A stretch of 38,610 bases of DNA from Mycolicibacterium iranicum (GTDB lineage Bacteria; Actinomycetota; Actinomycetes; Mycobacteriales; Mycobacteriaceae), in assembly GCF_002101705.1 (NCBI RefSeq), contig NZ_LQPC01000067.1, forward strand, positions 1 to 38,610, written 5' to 3'. The notes below the pieces were generated by a model. The model saw only the letters and a list, made by a program, of their open reading frames with translations, was not told where the DNA came from and did no database searches. The translations under genes were made by a program, and so were the position numbers. Shown in pieces: positions 7,332-15,121 of the stretch. Numbering within the stretch: position 1 is the stretch's first letter; every line of letters begins with the position of its first letter.

Positions 7332-8822
7332 GTGGACGTGCAGCCGCCACTGCGCACCGGCCAACCCGTGGCAGGGTGGCGCGAGCTCCTGGACCCGGGC
7401 CGCTGCGTTGCGTCGCAGAGCCTCAAGGACGAGTTGCGTACGGTGTTTCTCTTCGAGTTCCTCACCGACGAGCAACTCGACGCTCTGGGCTCTAACGGCA
7501 TCATCACCACCGTCGACGTAGGGCCGGTGTGCCGGGAAGGCGGATTGGCGCAATCGTTTTACGTATTCCTCGACGGCGGCGACGTGGTGACGACGAAGCG
7601 CTCGGGAGCCCAGGACGTCGAATTACACCGTACATCCGAGCGCGGTACCTACTTCGGCGCGATCTCCGGCTGCGCCACCGTCTACGACGTCACCGTGCGG
7701 GTGACACGGCGGTCGCGGCTGTTCGTGGTGGCCGCCGACTTCTTCGCTCGGTTCATGCAGACGGTGTGGCCCGTCGCGGTGCACCTACTGGAGAGCACCG
7801 CGATCGGCGGGCTGCGCCAGCGACAGCTCCTGGGCCTGCAAGAGAAGCAGCATGCCCTGGCCACCCTGACAGCCGGACTCACCCATCAACTGAACAACCC
7901 CGCTGCGGCCACGGTCCGGGCCGTTGCCGACCTGCGCGACAGCTTGGCCGAGTCGCACCGCAATCTGAGTGTCCTGGCGGTGACCGACCCGGACGCGCTG
8001 CCGGCCCTGCTTGCGCTGCAGGCCGACATCACCGGAAGCACTGCAGCAGAAACACTCTCGCCGCTGGAGGCCGCAGATCGCGAAGACGCGATCGACGACT
8101 GGTTTGGCGAGCACGGCATCGACGACAGCTGGCGCTACGCCCCCACACTGGTGGAGGCCGGTCTGGACGTCAGCTGGCTGGACCGCGTCGCGGCGGCCGT
8201 CGCACCAGAGTGCCTGGAGTGCGCCATCAGCTGGCTCAAACAGTTCATCGACAGCGAGATGCGTATCCGGGAGATCGCCGAGGCCGGCGCCCGCATCACC
8301 GCGGTGGTCAACGGCGCCAAACCCTACTCTCAGATGGATCGCGGCCCGTACCAGTGCATCGACGTCCACGAGATGCTGCGTAGCACCGTGCTGATGTTCG
8401 GCGACAAGATCGCCATGATGGGTCATCCGGTCACCCTGGTCAAGGACCTCGACCAGACCCTGCCCGAATTGCACTGCTATCCCGCCGATCTCAATCAGGT
8501 GTGGACCCATCTGATCGACAACGCCCTGTACGCGATGAACGGCCGCGGCACGCTGACCGTGCGCACCCGACGAGAGAACGACTCGATGATCCGGGTGGAG
8601 ATCTGCGATGACGGACCCGGCATTCCCGACGACATCATCGACCGCATCTTCACCCCGTTTTTCACCACCAAGCCCGTCGGGGAAGGCCCCGGGCTGGGAC
8701 TCGATCTGGCGTGGCGCATCGTCGTGGAGCGGCACCGCGGCCGCATCTCGGTCCAATCAACCCCTGGCGACACCCGGTTCATCGTCTGCCTCCCCCTGGA
8801 AGCACCCGCCCCGGGCAGTTAG
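7332..8822 (+). CDS. Sensor histidine kinase with N-terminal cyclic-nucleotide-binding-like domain
   Basis: The 496-aa soluble kinase has no membrane segments. Residues about 40-140 resemble a cNMP-binding/CRP-type beta-roll (SFYVFLDGGDVV and RGTYFGAISG). A dimerisation helix carries LTHQLNNPAA with the likely phosphoacceptor His185. The C-terminal HATPase domain has the N box (HLIDNALYAM), DDGPGIPDD, FTPFFTTK and GPGLGLDLAWRIV. GTG 7332 lies directly after the nitroreductase stop; GTG 7311 would overlap that gene by 20 nt. No response regulator with a receiver domain is present nearby. The stop overlaps the convergent LAL gene by 4 nt. It may sense a redox-linked nucleotide or metabolite. 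Confidence 0.88.
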   Translation: MDVQPPLRTGQPVAGWRELLDPGRCVASQSLKDELRTVFLFEFLTDEQLDALGSNGIITTVDVGPVCREGGLAQSFYVFLDGGDVVTTKRSGAQDVELHRTSERGTYFGAISGCATVYDVTVRVTRRSRLFVVAADFFARFMQTVWPVAVHLLESTAIGGLRQRQLLGLQEKQHALATLTAGLTHQLNNPAAATVRAVADLRDSLAESHRNLSVLAVTDPDALPALLALQADITGSTAAETLSPLEAADREDAIDDWFGEHGIDDSWRYAPTLVEAGLDVSWLDRVAAAVAPECLECAISWLKQFIDSEMRIREIAEAGARITAVVNGAKPYSQMDRGPYQCIDVHEMLRSTVLMFGDKIAMMGHPVTLVKDLDQTLPELHCYPADLNQVWTHLIDNALYAMNGRGTLTVRTRRENDSMIRVEICDDGPGIPDDIIDRIFTPFFTTKPVGEGPGLGLDLAWRIVVERHRGRISVQSTPGDTRFIVCLPLEAPAPGS

Positions 8823-11638
8823 GGGAACTTCTGCCGCAGTTGCCGCCGTGATCGAATCTCAAGCTTGGTGAACACTTTCCGCAGATGCCACTCCACAGTG
8901 TGCGCACTGATGAACAGCTGGCCGGCGATTTCCTGATTGGTCAGGCCCTGGCCGGCCAGCTCCGCGATCTGACGCTCCTGCGGGCTCAACGCGTCGCCGG
9001 CGCCCATGGGCTGCTTACGCGTTTTCTGGCCGGCAGCCTGTAGCTCTCGTCGCGCTCGTTCGGCGAATGCTATTGACCCCATTTGGGCGAACTCCTGGTG
9101 GGCGAAGCGCAGCGGCTCGCGGGCGGCGGTGGCAGGACCGTTACGGCGCAACCATTCCCCGTAGAGCAGGTGGCCCCGGGCCAGGTGAATGCGCTGCGAG
9201 GTCGCTTCGAAGTGGCCGATCGATTCCAGGTACAGCGCCTCGGCCTCCGCTCCACTGCTCAACAAGGCATGCGAGCGGGTCAGCGAGCCCAGGGCACGCG
9301 GTGTTCCGGCCACCCGCGTCCGGTCCCGCAGGCGACCGAAGGCCTGTTCAGCCAGCCCACGGTCCTCGCCGCGCACACCGGCCTCGACCATCTCGGCCAA
9401 CAGCTCGGGAAAGAATCCGAGGTCGTCGTAGTCACAGCCATTACGGGCAGCTGCCAGGGCGTCGGCGTAGCGGCCCAGCCCGACATTGAGCACGACGGTG
9501 GCGTAGTGCGCCAGCCCGATCATCCGGCCCTCACCACGGGCCCGGCCCGACGCCAGGGCTGCGCTCGCCAATCGGGTGACCTCGGCTTCATCACCCCGCC
9601 AGGCGGCCACGATGATCCTGTGGTACTTCAACGGGGCGTAGTCGATGGCGATCGCCAGCTCGTTGGCCTCGGCGACAAGCGCACCGGCCGTGGCCAATTC
9701 ACCGTTCTCCACTGCTGCACCGGCCCGCGACAACAGCGCCGACGGCAGCATTGCCAGCGCCCCGCTGTCGGTGGCCAACTGCACCGCGTGCGCAGAGACG
9801 TCACGCCAGCCGTCATCCCATGTCTCATGGATCAGGCAATCGTGAACGAGCGGGAATGCCCGCCAAAACCATCCTTGGCCGGAATCTCTGGTGGACTCCT
9901 TCAGCGCGTCAAGCGCGCGGCGCATGGCCGGCATCGCCTCGACGGCACCCACGGCCAACCGGTGAGCCAACGCATGGGTCACGAGTTCCAGCGGAGTTGT
10001 CGGCTGCAGTTTCGCCAGCGCGGCGCGCGCGGTGACGGCGACCTCGGCGGCCAAACTGTCTCCGATGCGCCCGACGTACATCGCCGCGCTGAGCGCCTCC
10101 AGGTACGCCTCGGTGGCCAGCGTGGTGTCGAGCGCCATCAACTGACCCGCTACCGCCGTGAACTGCGACACGGCGGCCACCAGCGCGTCGGGGTCACCGT
10201 CGGCGCGTGCAGAGGCGAAGGCCAGTCGGGTCCGTAGTTGCGCGGACCGGGCTCGTTGCAGGTCAGTCAGCGGCCCCAGTGCCGCGGTGGCCAACAGGCG
10301 GCGCGCGCTGTCGAACGATGCGATCTCGCGGTGGGCCTCGGCGGCGGCCAGGGCGCGGCCAGCGCGCAGGCCCGGGTCGGGCGTCAACTCCACCGCGCGC
10401 GTCAGAAAGGCTGCGGCAGAGGCTGTTCCGCCGCGCTGCAGCGCCCGGCCTGCGGAGCTCTCCAGGTCGAGTGCCACCTGCTCGTCGAGGGAGTCGGCGG
10501 CCAGCGCGCGGTGCCACGCCCGCCGGTCCGGATCGACAGCGGGGTCGGTGACCGCCGCCAGCGCCGCGTGCGCGAGCCGCCGCTGATCGGCGGTGGCACA
10601 GCGGTACGCCACCGATCGTGCCAGCGGGTGGTGGAACTGCACCCTGGTGTCGACCGCGATCAGACCGAGGTCGTACGCGGGTGTCATCGCGGCAGGTTTG
10701 AGGTCCAGATACGCCAGCGCACGCGACAGCAGGGCTGGGTCTCCCACCGGTTCGGCGGCCGCGACGAGCAGCAGCATTCGGGCGTCGTCGGGCAGATCGG
10801 CGATCAGGGCGCGGTAGTGCTCTTCGATGCCGGCTCTGACGGTACCCGTGTGCAGGGCGGTGATGTCCTTCGGAGTCTCCAACAGCGCCAACGGGTTTCC
10901 CCGCGCCTCGGCGACGATCCGGTCCAGGATCGCCGCATCCAGTCGGCCGGGGAAGGCCGACTCCAACAACCTGCGCGCGTCACCGTCGTCGAGCCCGTCC
11001 ACCATGAGGGTAGGCAACCCCGCGGTGCCGTCGATCGGGGTACGCGACGCGAATACCAAACCCACGGACTCGGCCTGCAGACGGCGCGCGACGAAGAACA
11101 GCGTCTGCGCCGACACCTGGTCCAGCCATTGCACATCGTCGACGACACACACCACGGGTCGGTCCGCCGCGGCAGCCGCGAGTAACCCGAGCACCGCCAA
11201 CCCGACCAGGAACCTGTTCGGGGCGGCGCCGGTATCGCTGAGCCCGAAGGCCCGCTCCAACGACTCCCGCTGCGGTTGCGGCAAACCCAGCCGGTGATCC
11301 ATCACCGGGGCGCACAACTGCTGCAGGCCGGCGAACGCCAACTCCATGTCGGACTCGACTCCTACCGCGGCCAACACGGTGCAATCCGCGGCGGAATCGC
11401 GAAGAAACGTCAGCAGCGCCGTCTTCCCTATACCGGCCTCACCCAGCAGCACTCGCACTTCGCTGCGCCCGGAGCGCAGAGCGTCCAACAACTCACGCAG
11501 CGCCAGGCATTCGGCGGTGCGGCCCGGTAACACCCCACTGTTTCGGTCGTGGATCGCCGTCACGATCGAGATGACCACCTGTCTGGAACGCCGGTGCAGC
11601 CCACGCCCCCGGCCGCGGTTATTGGCAAATCCTGTCAC
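8819..11638 (-). CDS. Large ATP-binding LuxR-family (LAL/MalT-like) transcriptional regulator
   Basis: The 939-aa LAL regulator has a STAND-type ATPase at the N-terminus: Walker A GEAGIGKT (residues 66-73) and Walker B VVDDVQWLD (about 165-173). A long alpha-helical, TPR-like middle follows (about 350-860), rich in Ala and Leu. The C-terminal LuxR HTH spans residues about 884-939 (LSPQERQIAELAGQGLTNQE and HTVEWHLRKVFTKL). Such proteins activate nearby genes after binding a ligand and ATP. GTG 11638 is the longest start; in-frame GTG codons up to 25 residues later remain possible. Element C lies 29 nt upstream, between this gene and the divergent degenerate SDR. Autoregulation and control of all three element-bearing units is the simplest model, not proven. 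Confidence 0.92.
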   Translation of the reverse strand: MTGFANNRGRGRGLHRRSRQVVISIVTAIHDRNSGVLPGRTAECLALRELLDALRSGRSEVRVLLGEAGIGKTALLTFLRDSAADCTVLAAVGVESDMELAFAGLQQLCAPVMDHRLGLPQPQRESLERAFGLSDTGAAPNRFLVGLAVLGLLAAAAADRPVVCVVDDVQWLDQVSAQTLFFVARRLQAESVGLVFASRTPIDGTAGLPTLMVDGLDDGDARRLLESAFPGRLDAAILDRIVAEARGNPLALLETPKDITALHTGTVRAGIEEHYRALIADLPDDARMLLLVAAAEPVGDPALLSRALAYLDLKPAAMTPAYDLGLIAVDTRVQFHHPLARSVAYRCATADQRRLAHAALAAVTDPAVDPDRRAWHRALAADSLDEQVALDLESSAGRALQRGGTASAAAFLTRAVELTPDPGLRAGRALAAAEAHREIASFDSARRLLATAALGPLTDLQRARSAQLRTRLAFASARADGDPDALVAAVSQFTAVAGQLMALDTTLATEAYLEALSAAMYVGRIGDSLAAEVAVTARAALAKLQPTTPLELVTHALAHRLAVGAVEAMPAMRRALDALKESTRDSGQGWFWRAFPLVHDCLIHETWDDGWRDVSAHAVQLATDSGALAMLPSALLSRAGAAVENGELATAGALVAEANELAIAIDYAPLKYHRIIVAAWRGDEAEVTRLASAALASGRARGEGRMIGLAHYATVVLNVGLGRYADALAAARNGCDYDDLGFFPELLAEMVEAGVRGEDRGLAEQAFGRLRDRTRVAGTPRALGSLTRSHALLSSGAEAEALYLESIGHFEATSQRIHLARGHLLYGEWLRRNGPATAAREPLRFAHQEFAQMGSIAFAERARRELQAAGQKTRKQPMGAGDALSPQERQIAELAGQGLTNQEIAGQLFISAHTVEWHLRKVFTKLEIRSRRQLRQKFP

Positions 11639-11667
11639 GTCAGCACGACGGATGCAGGGCTACCAGC

Positions 11668-11693
11668 GGACTACGGGTTTTCCGTGGTCCCTG
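11668..11693 (+). promoter_or_regulatory. Dyad operator-like element, copy C (between the LAL gene and the degenerate SDR)
   Basis: This 26-bp copy is identical to those at 3498-3523 and 3571-3596, oriented toward the plus-strand gene starting at 11746 (52 nt away). It also lies 29 nt upstream of the divergent LAL start codon. Because the arms form a dyad, one bound dimer could influence both directions. Confidence 0.75.
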
Positions 11694-11745
11694 CCGGTGC
11701 CCCGACTGCCACTGTTGTCGAATCCCACCAAAGGGAGGGCAGATT

Positions 11746-12330
11746 GTGAGCACATCGGAGGCCTCGGGACGTACGGCTCTGGTGACCGAGGGCACCTCGG
11801 ACCTGGGACGGGTCACCGCACGCCTGCTCAAACAGGCCGGTGCTCAGCTCATCGTCAGCGGCAAAGAGGCGGCCGCGGGACGGGCCGCCGTCAACGAACT
11901 CGGTCCCGGTGCCCGCTTCATCGCCGCTGACCTGGCCGACCTGGAATCCGTCGACCACCTCGCCCGACAGGTGCCGGTCGACATCCTGGTCAACAACGCT
12001 GACGTCGTGGACGTTGACGCGTTGGCCGGTCTGTACTTCCTGGTGGCCGCCATCGCTCCCTGCATGATCCGCCACGGCGGCGGAGCGATCGTCAACGTGG
12101 CGTCCGGGACGACAGGTGCCGTCGCCGCGCTCACCCGTACCTGGGCAGCAGAGTTCGGCTCCGCTGGTATCCGCGTCAACACCGTGGTGACCGCCAGCCG
12201 GCGGAATCCGCTGGGACGGGTCGGTACACCTGTTGACATCGCCGAGGCGATCACCTTTCTCGCCTCGAGTCGGGCGAGCTTCATCACCGGCGCCACACTG
12301 CATGTCGACGGCGGGGCCAGCATCATGTGA
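11746..12330 (+). CDS. Degenerate SDR-fold protein lacking catalytic residues
   Basis: The 194-aa protein clearly derives from a classical SDR but is about 50 residues short. Compared with the SDR at 5947, three internal segments are missing: the part with the active-site Asn helix (after VDILVNNAD), the part containing YSASK (the text runs from VNVASG directly to TTGAVAALTRTW), and the substrate loop before LGRVGTPVDIAEA. The glycine motif reads TEGTSDLG instead of TGGTAGIG. Tyr and Lys of the active site are therefore absent. All gaps keep the frame and the C-terminal FITGATLHVDGG is preserved. GTG 11746 follows the AGGGAGG ribosome site. It may be a pseudoenzyme, perhaps a ligand-binding or regulatory partner, or a gene in early decay. 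Confidence 0.85.
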   Translation: MSTSEASGRTALVTEGTSDLGRVTARLLKQAGAQLIVSGKEAAAGRAAVNELGPGARFIAADLADLESVDHLARQVPVDILVNNADVVDVDALAGLYFLVAAIAPCMIRHGGGAIVNVASGTTGAVAALTRTWAAEFGSAGIRVNTVVTASRRNPLGRVGTPVDIAEAITFLASSRASFITGATLHVDGGASIM

Positions 12331-12352
12331 CGTGCACTAACTGAGTGGGTTT

Positions 12353-13342
12353 TCACCTGCCTGCGCGTGCGGTAACCCCGCGCTCCGCTGCGGCGCGACG
12401 GGCGAACTGCTCGTAACCGATTGGGTTCCGCGGCAACAACTTCGGTAGGTCGCCGAAGTCGCCGGCGGGGAGTCCGTGCGTGTCGTAGTAGGTCATCATC
12501 TGGACGTAGGTATCTTTCGCGTCCTGCGACCAGCTCTGGAATCCCCGAGTGTTCGGCGCCTCGCGCAATCCCCGAACGATGTCGGGAAGGGAACGCAACC
12601 TGGTCGACAGCAATGATGTGACGATGGCAGAACCGAACGGCGCGACGGCCAGCAGCGGATTCTTGAGCGCCTGCGGGGGGATTCGGACGGCGGTCATGGG
12701 GTGGCCAAGCACCCGGCTCCAGATGCGCGCCATGTCGTGGCGGGTGAGTTCCACCGTCGACAGGTCGTAGGTCTTGCCTATGTGCCCGTCGGGGTTCGTC
12801 AAGACGGTGGCCGCGGCGGTGGCGATGTCCTCCACGTCGACGACACCCATGCGGCTCTGCGGTGAGGTGGGGTACGGGAGCAGCCCGGAGCTGAAGAAGG
12901 CCCAGAAGTCCAGAACGTTCTGCATGTAATGCGACGGGCGCAGCACTGTCACAGGCAGATCCGAGTCGCGCAGGAGTCCTTCGACCTCGAGCTTCTGCCG
13001 ATGGTGCGGGAGTTCGGCGATGTCGGGGTGAATGACTGAATGGAACACGACATGCTCGAGCTCCTCCGCTGCGGCCGCCGCGATCAGTCGTTCGGCCACA
13101 GGCCGTTCGTCGATCAGCTGGGTCGGCGCGGCATGGTATGTCTGCCGGGCTCCGCGCAGCGCATTCTCCAGATCACCCGGTCGCCTCAGATCACCGATCA
13201 CCGTCTCGGTAGCCCCGTCCGCTCGCGACCGTCGCGCTTGCTCGTCGTTCTTCACGAACGCCCGCACGGGATGCCCGTCGGCGACGAGCTGTCGGACCAG
13301 TGGACGTCCGACGCCACCGGCTGCGCTGGTGACCAGAATCAT
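12353..13342 (-). CDS. NmrA family NAD(P)-binding protein
   Basis: The 329-aa atypical SDR begins MILVTSAAGGVGRPLVRQL, a Rossmann motif with Ser replacing the usual Gly at the second position. It continues with VIGDLRRPGDLENAL, typical of NmrA/HSCARG proteins and NAD(P)H-azoreductase-like relatives, and VLRPSHYMQNVLDFW. It may reduce small electrophiles or sense the NADP(H) state. ATG 13342 fits the conserved N-terminus. It lies 56 nt downstream of another SDR gene on the same strand, a likely two-gene unit, and converges with the degenerate SDR (22 nt between stops). Confidence 0.88.
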   Translation of the reverse strand: MILVTSAAGGVGRPLVRQLVADGHPVRAFVKNDEQARRSRADGATETVIGDLRRPGDLENALRGARQTYHAAPTQLIDERPVAERLIAAAAAEELEHVVFHSVIHPDIAELPHHRQKLEVEGLLRDSDLPVTVLRPSHYMQNVLDFWAFFSSGLLPYPTSPQSRMGVVDVEDIATAAATVLTNPDGHIGKTYDLSTVELTRHDMARIWSRVLGHPMTAVRIPPQALKNPLLAVAPFGSAIVTSLLSTRLRSLPDIVRGLREAPNTRGFQSWSQDAKDTYVQMMTYYDTHGLPAGDFGDLPKLLPRNPIGYEQFARRAAAERGVTARAGR

Positions 13343-13398
13343 GGTGAGCTCCTATCTTGAGATGGAAACGGCTGTTGCGCAATGAGTTACGCGTTGGA

Positions 13399-14193
13399 TC
13401 AACGTTTGGTGTCGACAGGTCGCAGTGATCGGGCGAGCGCCGGCATCAGCACACGACGTGGGACGAGCCGCGCCAGTGCCGCGGTGATCGCGTTGCCGAC
13501 TCCCGAGACCGCGGAGGGCGGCGTGAATCGCCGGTCGAGCGCTCGCAGGCCGGCTGCCGCGACCTGGTCAGCTGACTGCATGCGGCCGACGGCAGTGGCG
13601 TTGTCACCGATGACGTCGAAGAACTCGGTGTGCGTCGGACCTGGCGCGAAAGAGAACACCGTAACGCCGTGTTGTCGGGCTTCATACCACAGGGACTGAC
13701 TGAAACTGAGTACGAACGCTTTGGCCGCAGCGTAAACCGCCAGACTAGGAACCGGTTGATACGCCGTCGTGCTGGACACGTTCATGATGGCTCCGCGACG
13801 TCGCCGAACCATCTCCGGGAGGAACGTCCGGCACAGATCCACGACAGCTGCGACGTCGACGGCCAGAACGCGGGCGAAGTCGTGCGCGTCGCCCTCGATG
13901 AATGGGCCCTGGGTGGCGAACCCGGCGCTGTTGATCAGTAGGTCGACGTCACCGTCGACGAGTGCCCGCAGCCGGGCCCCTGGATCCGGCTCCGAGAGAT
14001 CCAAAGAAACTGTGGTGCAGTCGATTCCGTATGCGCGCTCCAGTTGTTTCGCCAGGTCGTCGAGCCGATCCCGGCGGCGGGCCACCAGCACCAGGTCACA
14101 ACCGCGCGCGGCGAGCGCCTTGGCGAATGCCTCCCCGATTCCGGAGCTGGCGCCCGTCACCAGCGCGCGGGCCGTCCGGTCGTCGTTGCTCAC
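13399..14193 (-). CDS. SDR family oxidoreductase (DltE/YqjQ-like)
   Basis: The 264-aa classical SDR has ALVTGASSGIGEAFAKAL (TGxxxGIG), LINSAGFA (in place of NNAG), a catalytic Ser strand NVSSTTAY, YAAAK (YxxxK), and FAPGPTHTEFF. The C-terminal end is basic. It resembles membrane-associated acyl-chain or steroid dehydrogenases, but the substrate is unknown. GTG 14193 is chosen because it follows a strong GAAGGGAGG site; a longer frame would enter the divergent promoter region. It is divergent from the TetR-type regulator at 14316, which probably controls it through the palindrome at 14264-14282. Confidence 0.9.
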   Translation of the reverse strand: MSNDDRTARALVTGASSGIGEAFAKALAARGCDLVLVARRRDRLDDLAKQLERAYGIDCTTVSLDLSEPDPGARLRALVDGDVDLLINSAGFATQGPFIEGDAHDFARVLAVDVAAVVDLCRTFLPEMVRRRRGAIMNVSSTTAYQPVPSLAVYAAAKAFVLSFSQSLWYEARQHGVTVFSFAPGPTHTEFFDVIGDNATAVGRMQSADQVAAAGLRALDRRFTPPSAVSGVGNAITAALARLVPRRVLMPALARSLRPVDTKR

Positions 14194-14263
14194 CGTGCGC
14201 CTCCCTTCAATAGCGGCAGCCCGATGGGACTGCCCCGCAGGGCACATGCCCACAAGTGCGACT

Positions 14264-14282
14264 ATTGCACTTGAAATGCAAT
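14264..14282. promoter_or_regulatory. Palindrome in the SDR/TetR divergent promoter region
   Basis: ATTGCA-N7-TGCAAT is a perfect inverted repeat in an AT-rich stretch, followed at 14283-14289 by another AAATGCA matching 14274-14280. It sits between two divergent genes, 71 nt from the SDR start and 34 nt from the regulator start. This is the classic position of a TetR-type autoregulatory operator. Confidence 0.55.
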
Positions 14283-14315
14283 AAATGCAAGAAGCGCTGG
14301 TCGTACGATCGGCGG

Positions 14316-15035
14316 ATGGCCGGTAGGTCAACTCGCGGAATCGCCGCACGGCAGGCGGCTGTCGAACGAGTGCTCAGCGGACACCCAGTGGCGACCGTTG
14401 CACAAGAGATCGGCGTACATCCGTCCACCGTGCACCGATGGATCAACGCCGCCTCCGCCCGTGGCACCGATTCCGCCCCCACCGACCTGCGCTTGATGGT
14501 CGCCACTCAGGAGCTTCTCCGCGATCAGGACTACAGCCAGATCACTGTCGAAGACGTTGCCCGGCACTCCGGTGTCGCGCTGCGGACGGCCTTTCATCAC
14601 TTCGAGAGCAAGCGCGAACTGTTCCGAGCAGCGATCGACAACGCGGCCATGGTCCTCGTCGACGCCATGCAGCACCAGTTCCGGGGCGCCCAGTGGCCGG
14701 AGGACCCGCTCCAGCAGTTGAGCATCTTCCTTGGCCTGTCCGCCGAAGCGATCTACGCCACTCCATCGGCGCACGTCCTGTTCCGCGACCTCGGAGTTCC
14801 GCGCTCAGAATGCTTTTCTCAGCGGTGGCACGACAGCTTCGAACACGGCATCGAGCAGCTTCTGGCCCGCTGCGCTGCATGCGCGGCGATCGACCCCGAC
14901 ACCGATGTGCCCGCAGCAGCTCACGCTCTCACCGGCGCGATGCGGGGAATCCATGCCGCCGTGTTCGACGGCGGTGAGCCAGCACAAGCTCTGCGGATCG
15001 TCTATCGCCTCCATCTCACGGTGTCGGCCGCCTGA
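14316..15035 (+). CDS. TetR family regulator with an additional N-terminal helix-turn-helix
   Basis: In this 239-aa product, residues about 58-105 form a TetR DNA-binding domain (YSQITVEDVARHSGVALRTA, then FHHFESKRELFRAAI). The rest is a helical ligand-binding part typical of TetR proteins. Unusually, residues about 12-45 (RQAAVERVLSGHPVATVAQE and HPSTVHRWINAA) form another apparent HTH, like those of transposase or resolvase helices. ATG 14316 is chosen because it starts just before this HTH; starting earlier would place the palindrome-proximal leader in the protein. It probably represses the divergent SDR gene and itself. The P450 gene follows 86 nt downstream. Confidence 0.85.
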   Translation: MAGRSTRGIAARQAAVERVLSGHPVATVAQEIGVHPSTVHRWINAASARGTDSAPTDLRLMVATQELLRDQDYSQITVEDVARHSGVALRTAFHHFESKRELFRAAIDNAAMVLVDAMQHQFRGAQWPEDPLQQLSIFLGLSAEAIYATPSAHVLFRDLGVPRSECFSQRWHDSFEHGIEQLLARCAACAAIDPDTDVPAAAHALTGAMRGIHAAVFDGGEPAQALRIVYRLHLTVSAA

Positions 15036-15121
15036 CGTCTTGGTTCGACAACCATCCTCTGAGGGGCTGCCCTTGGACTGTGATCCAAGTAGTTGGCGAC
15101 CGTTGCCTCTACTCTGGCGGC

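Noticed and set aside
9083..10237. Plus-strand open frame of 384 codons inside the LAL gene
   Set aside because: Antisense to the helical repeat region of the LAL regulator, with no motif or ribosome site.
11746..12330. Treating the short SDR as a sequencing error or frameshifted gene
   Set aside because: The frame is continuous from a strong ribosome site to the normal C-terminus and the losses are in-frame segments, not frame changes.
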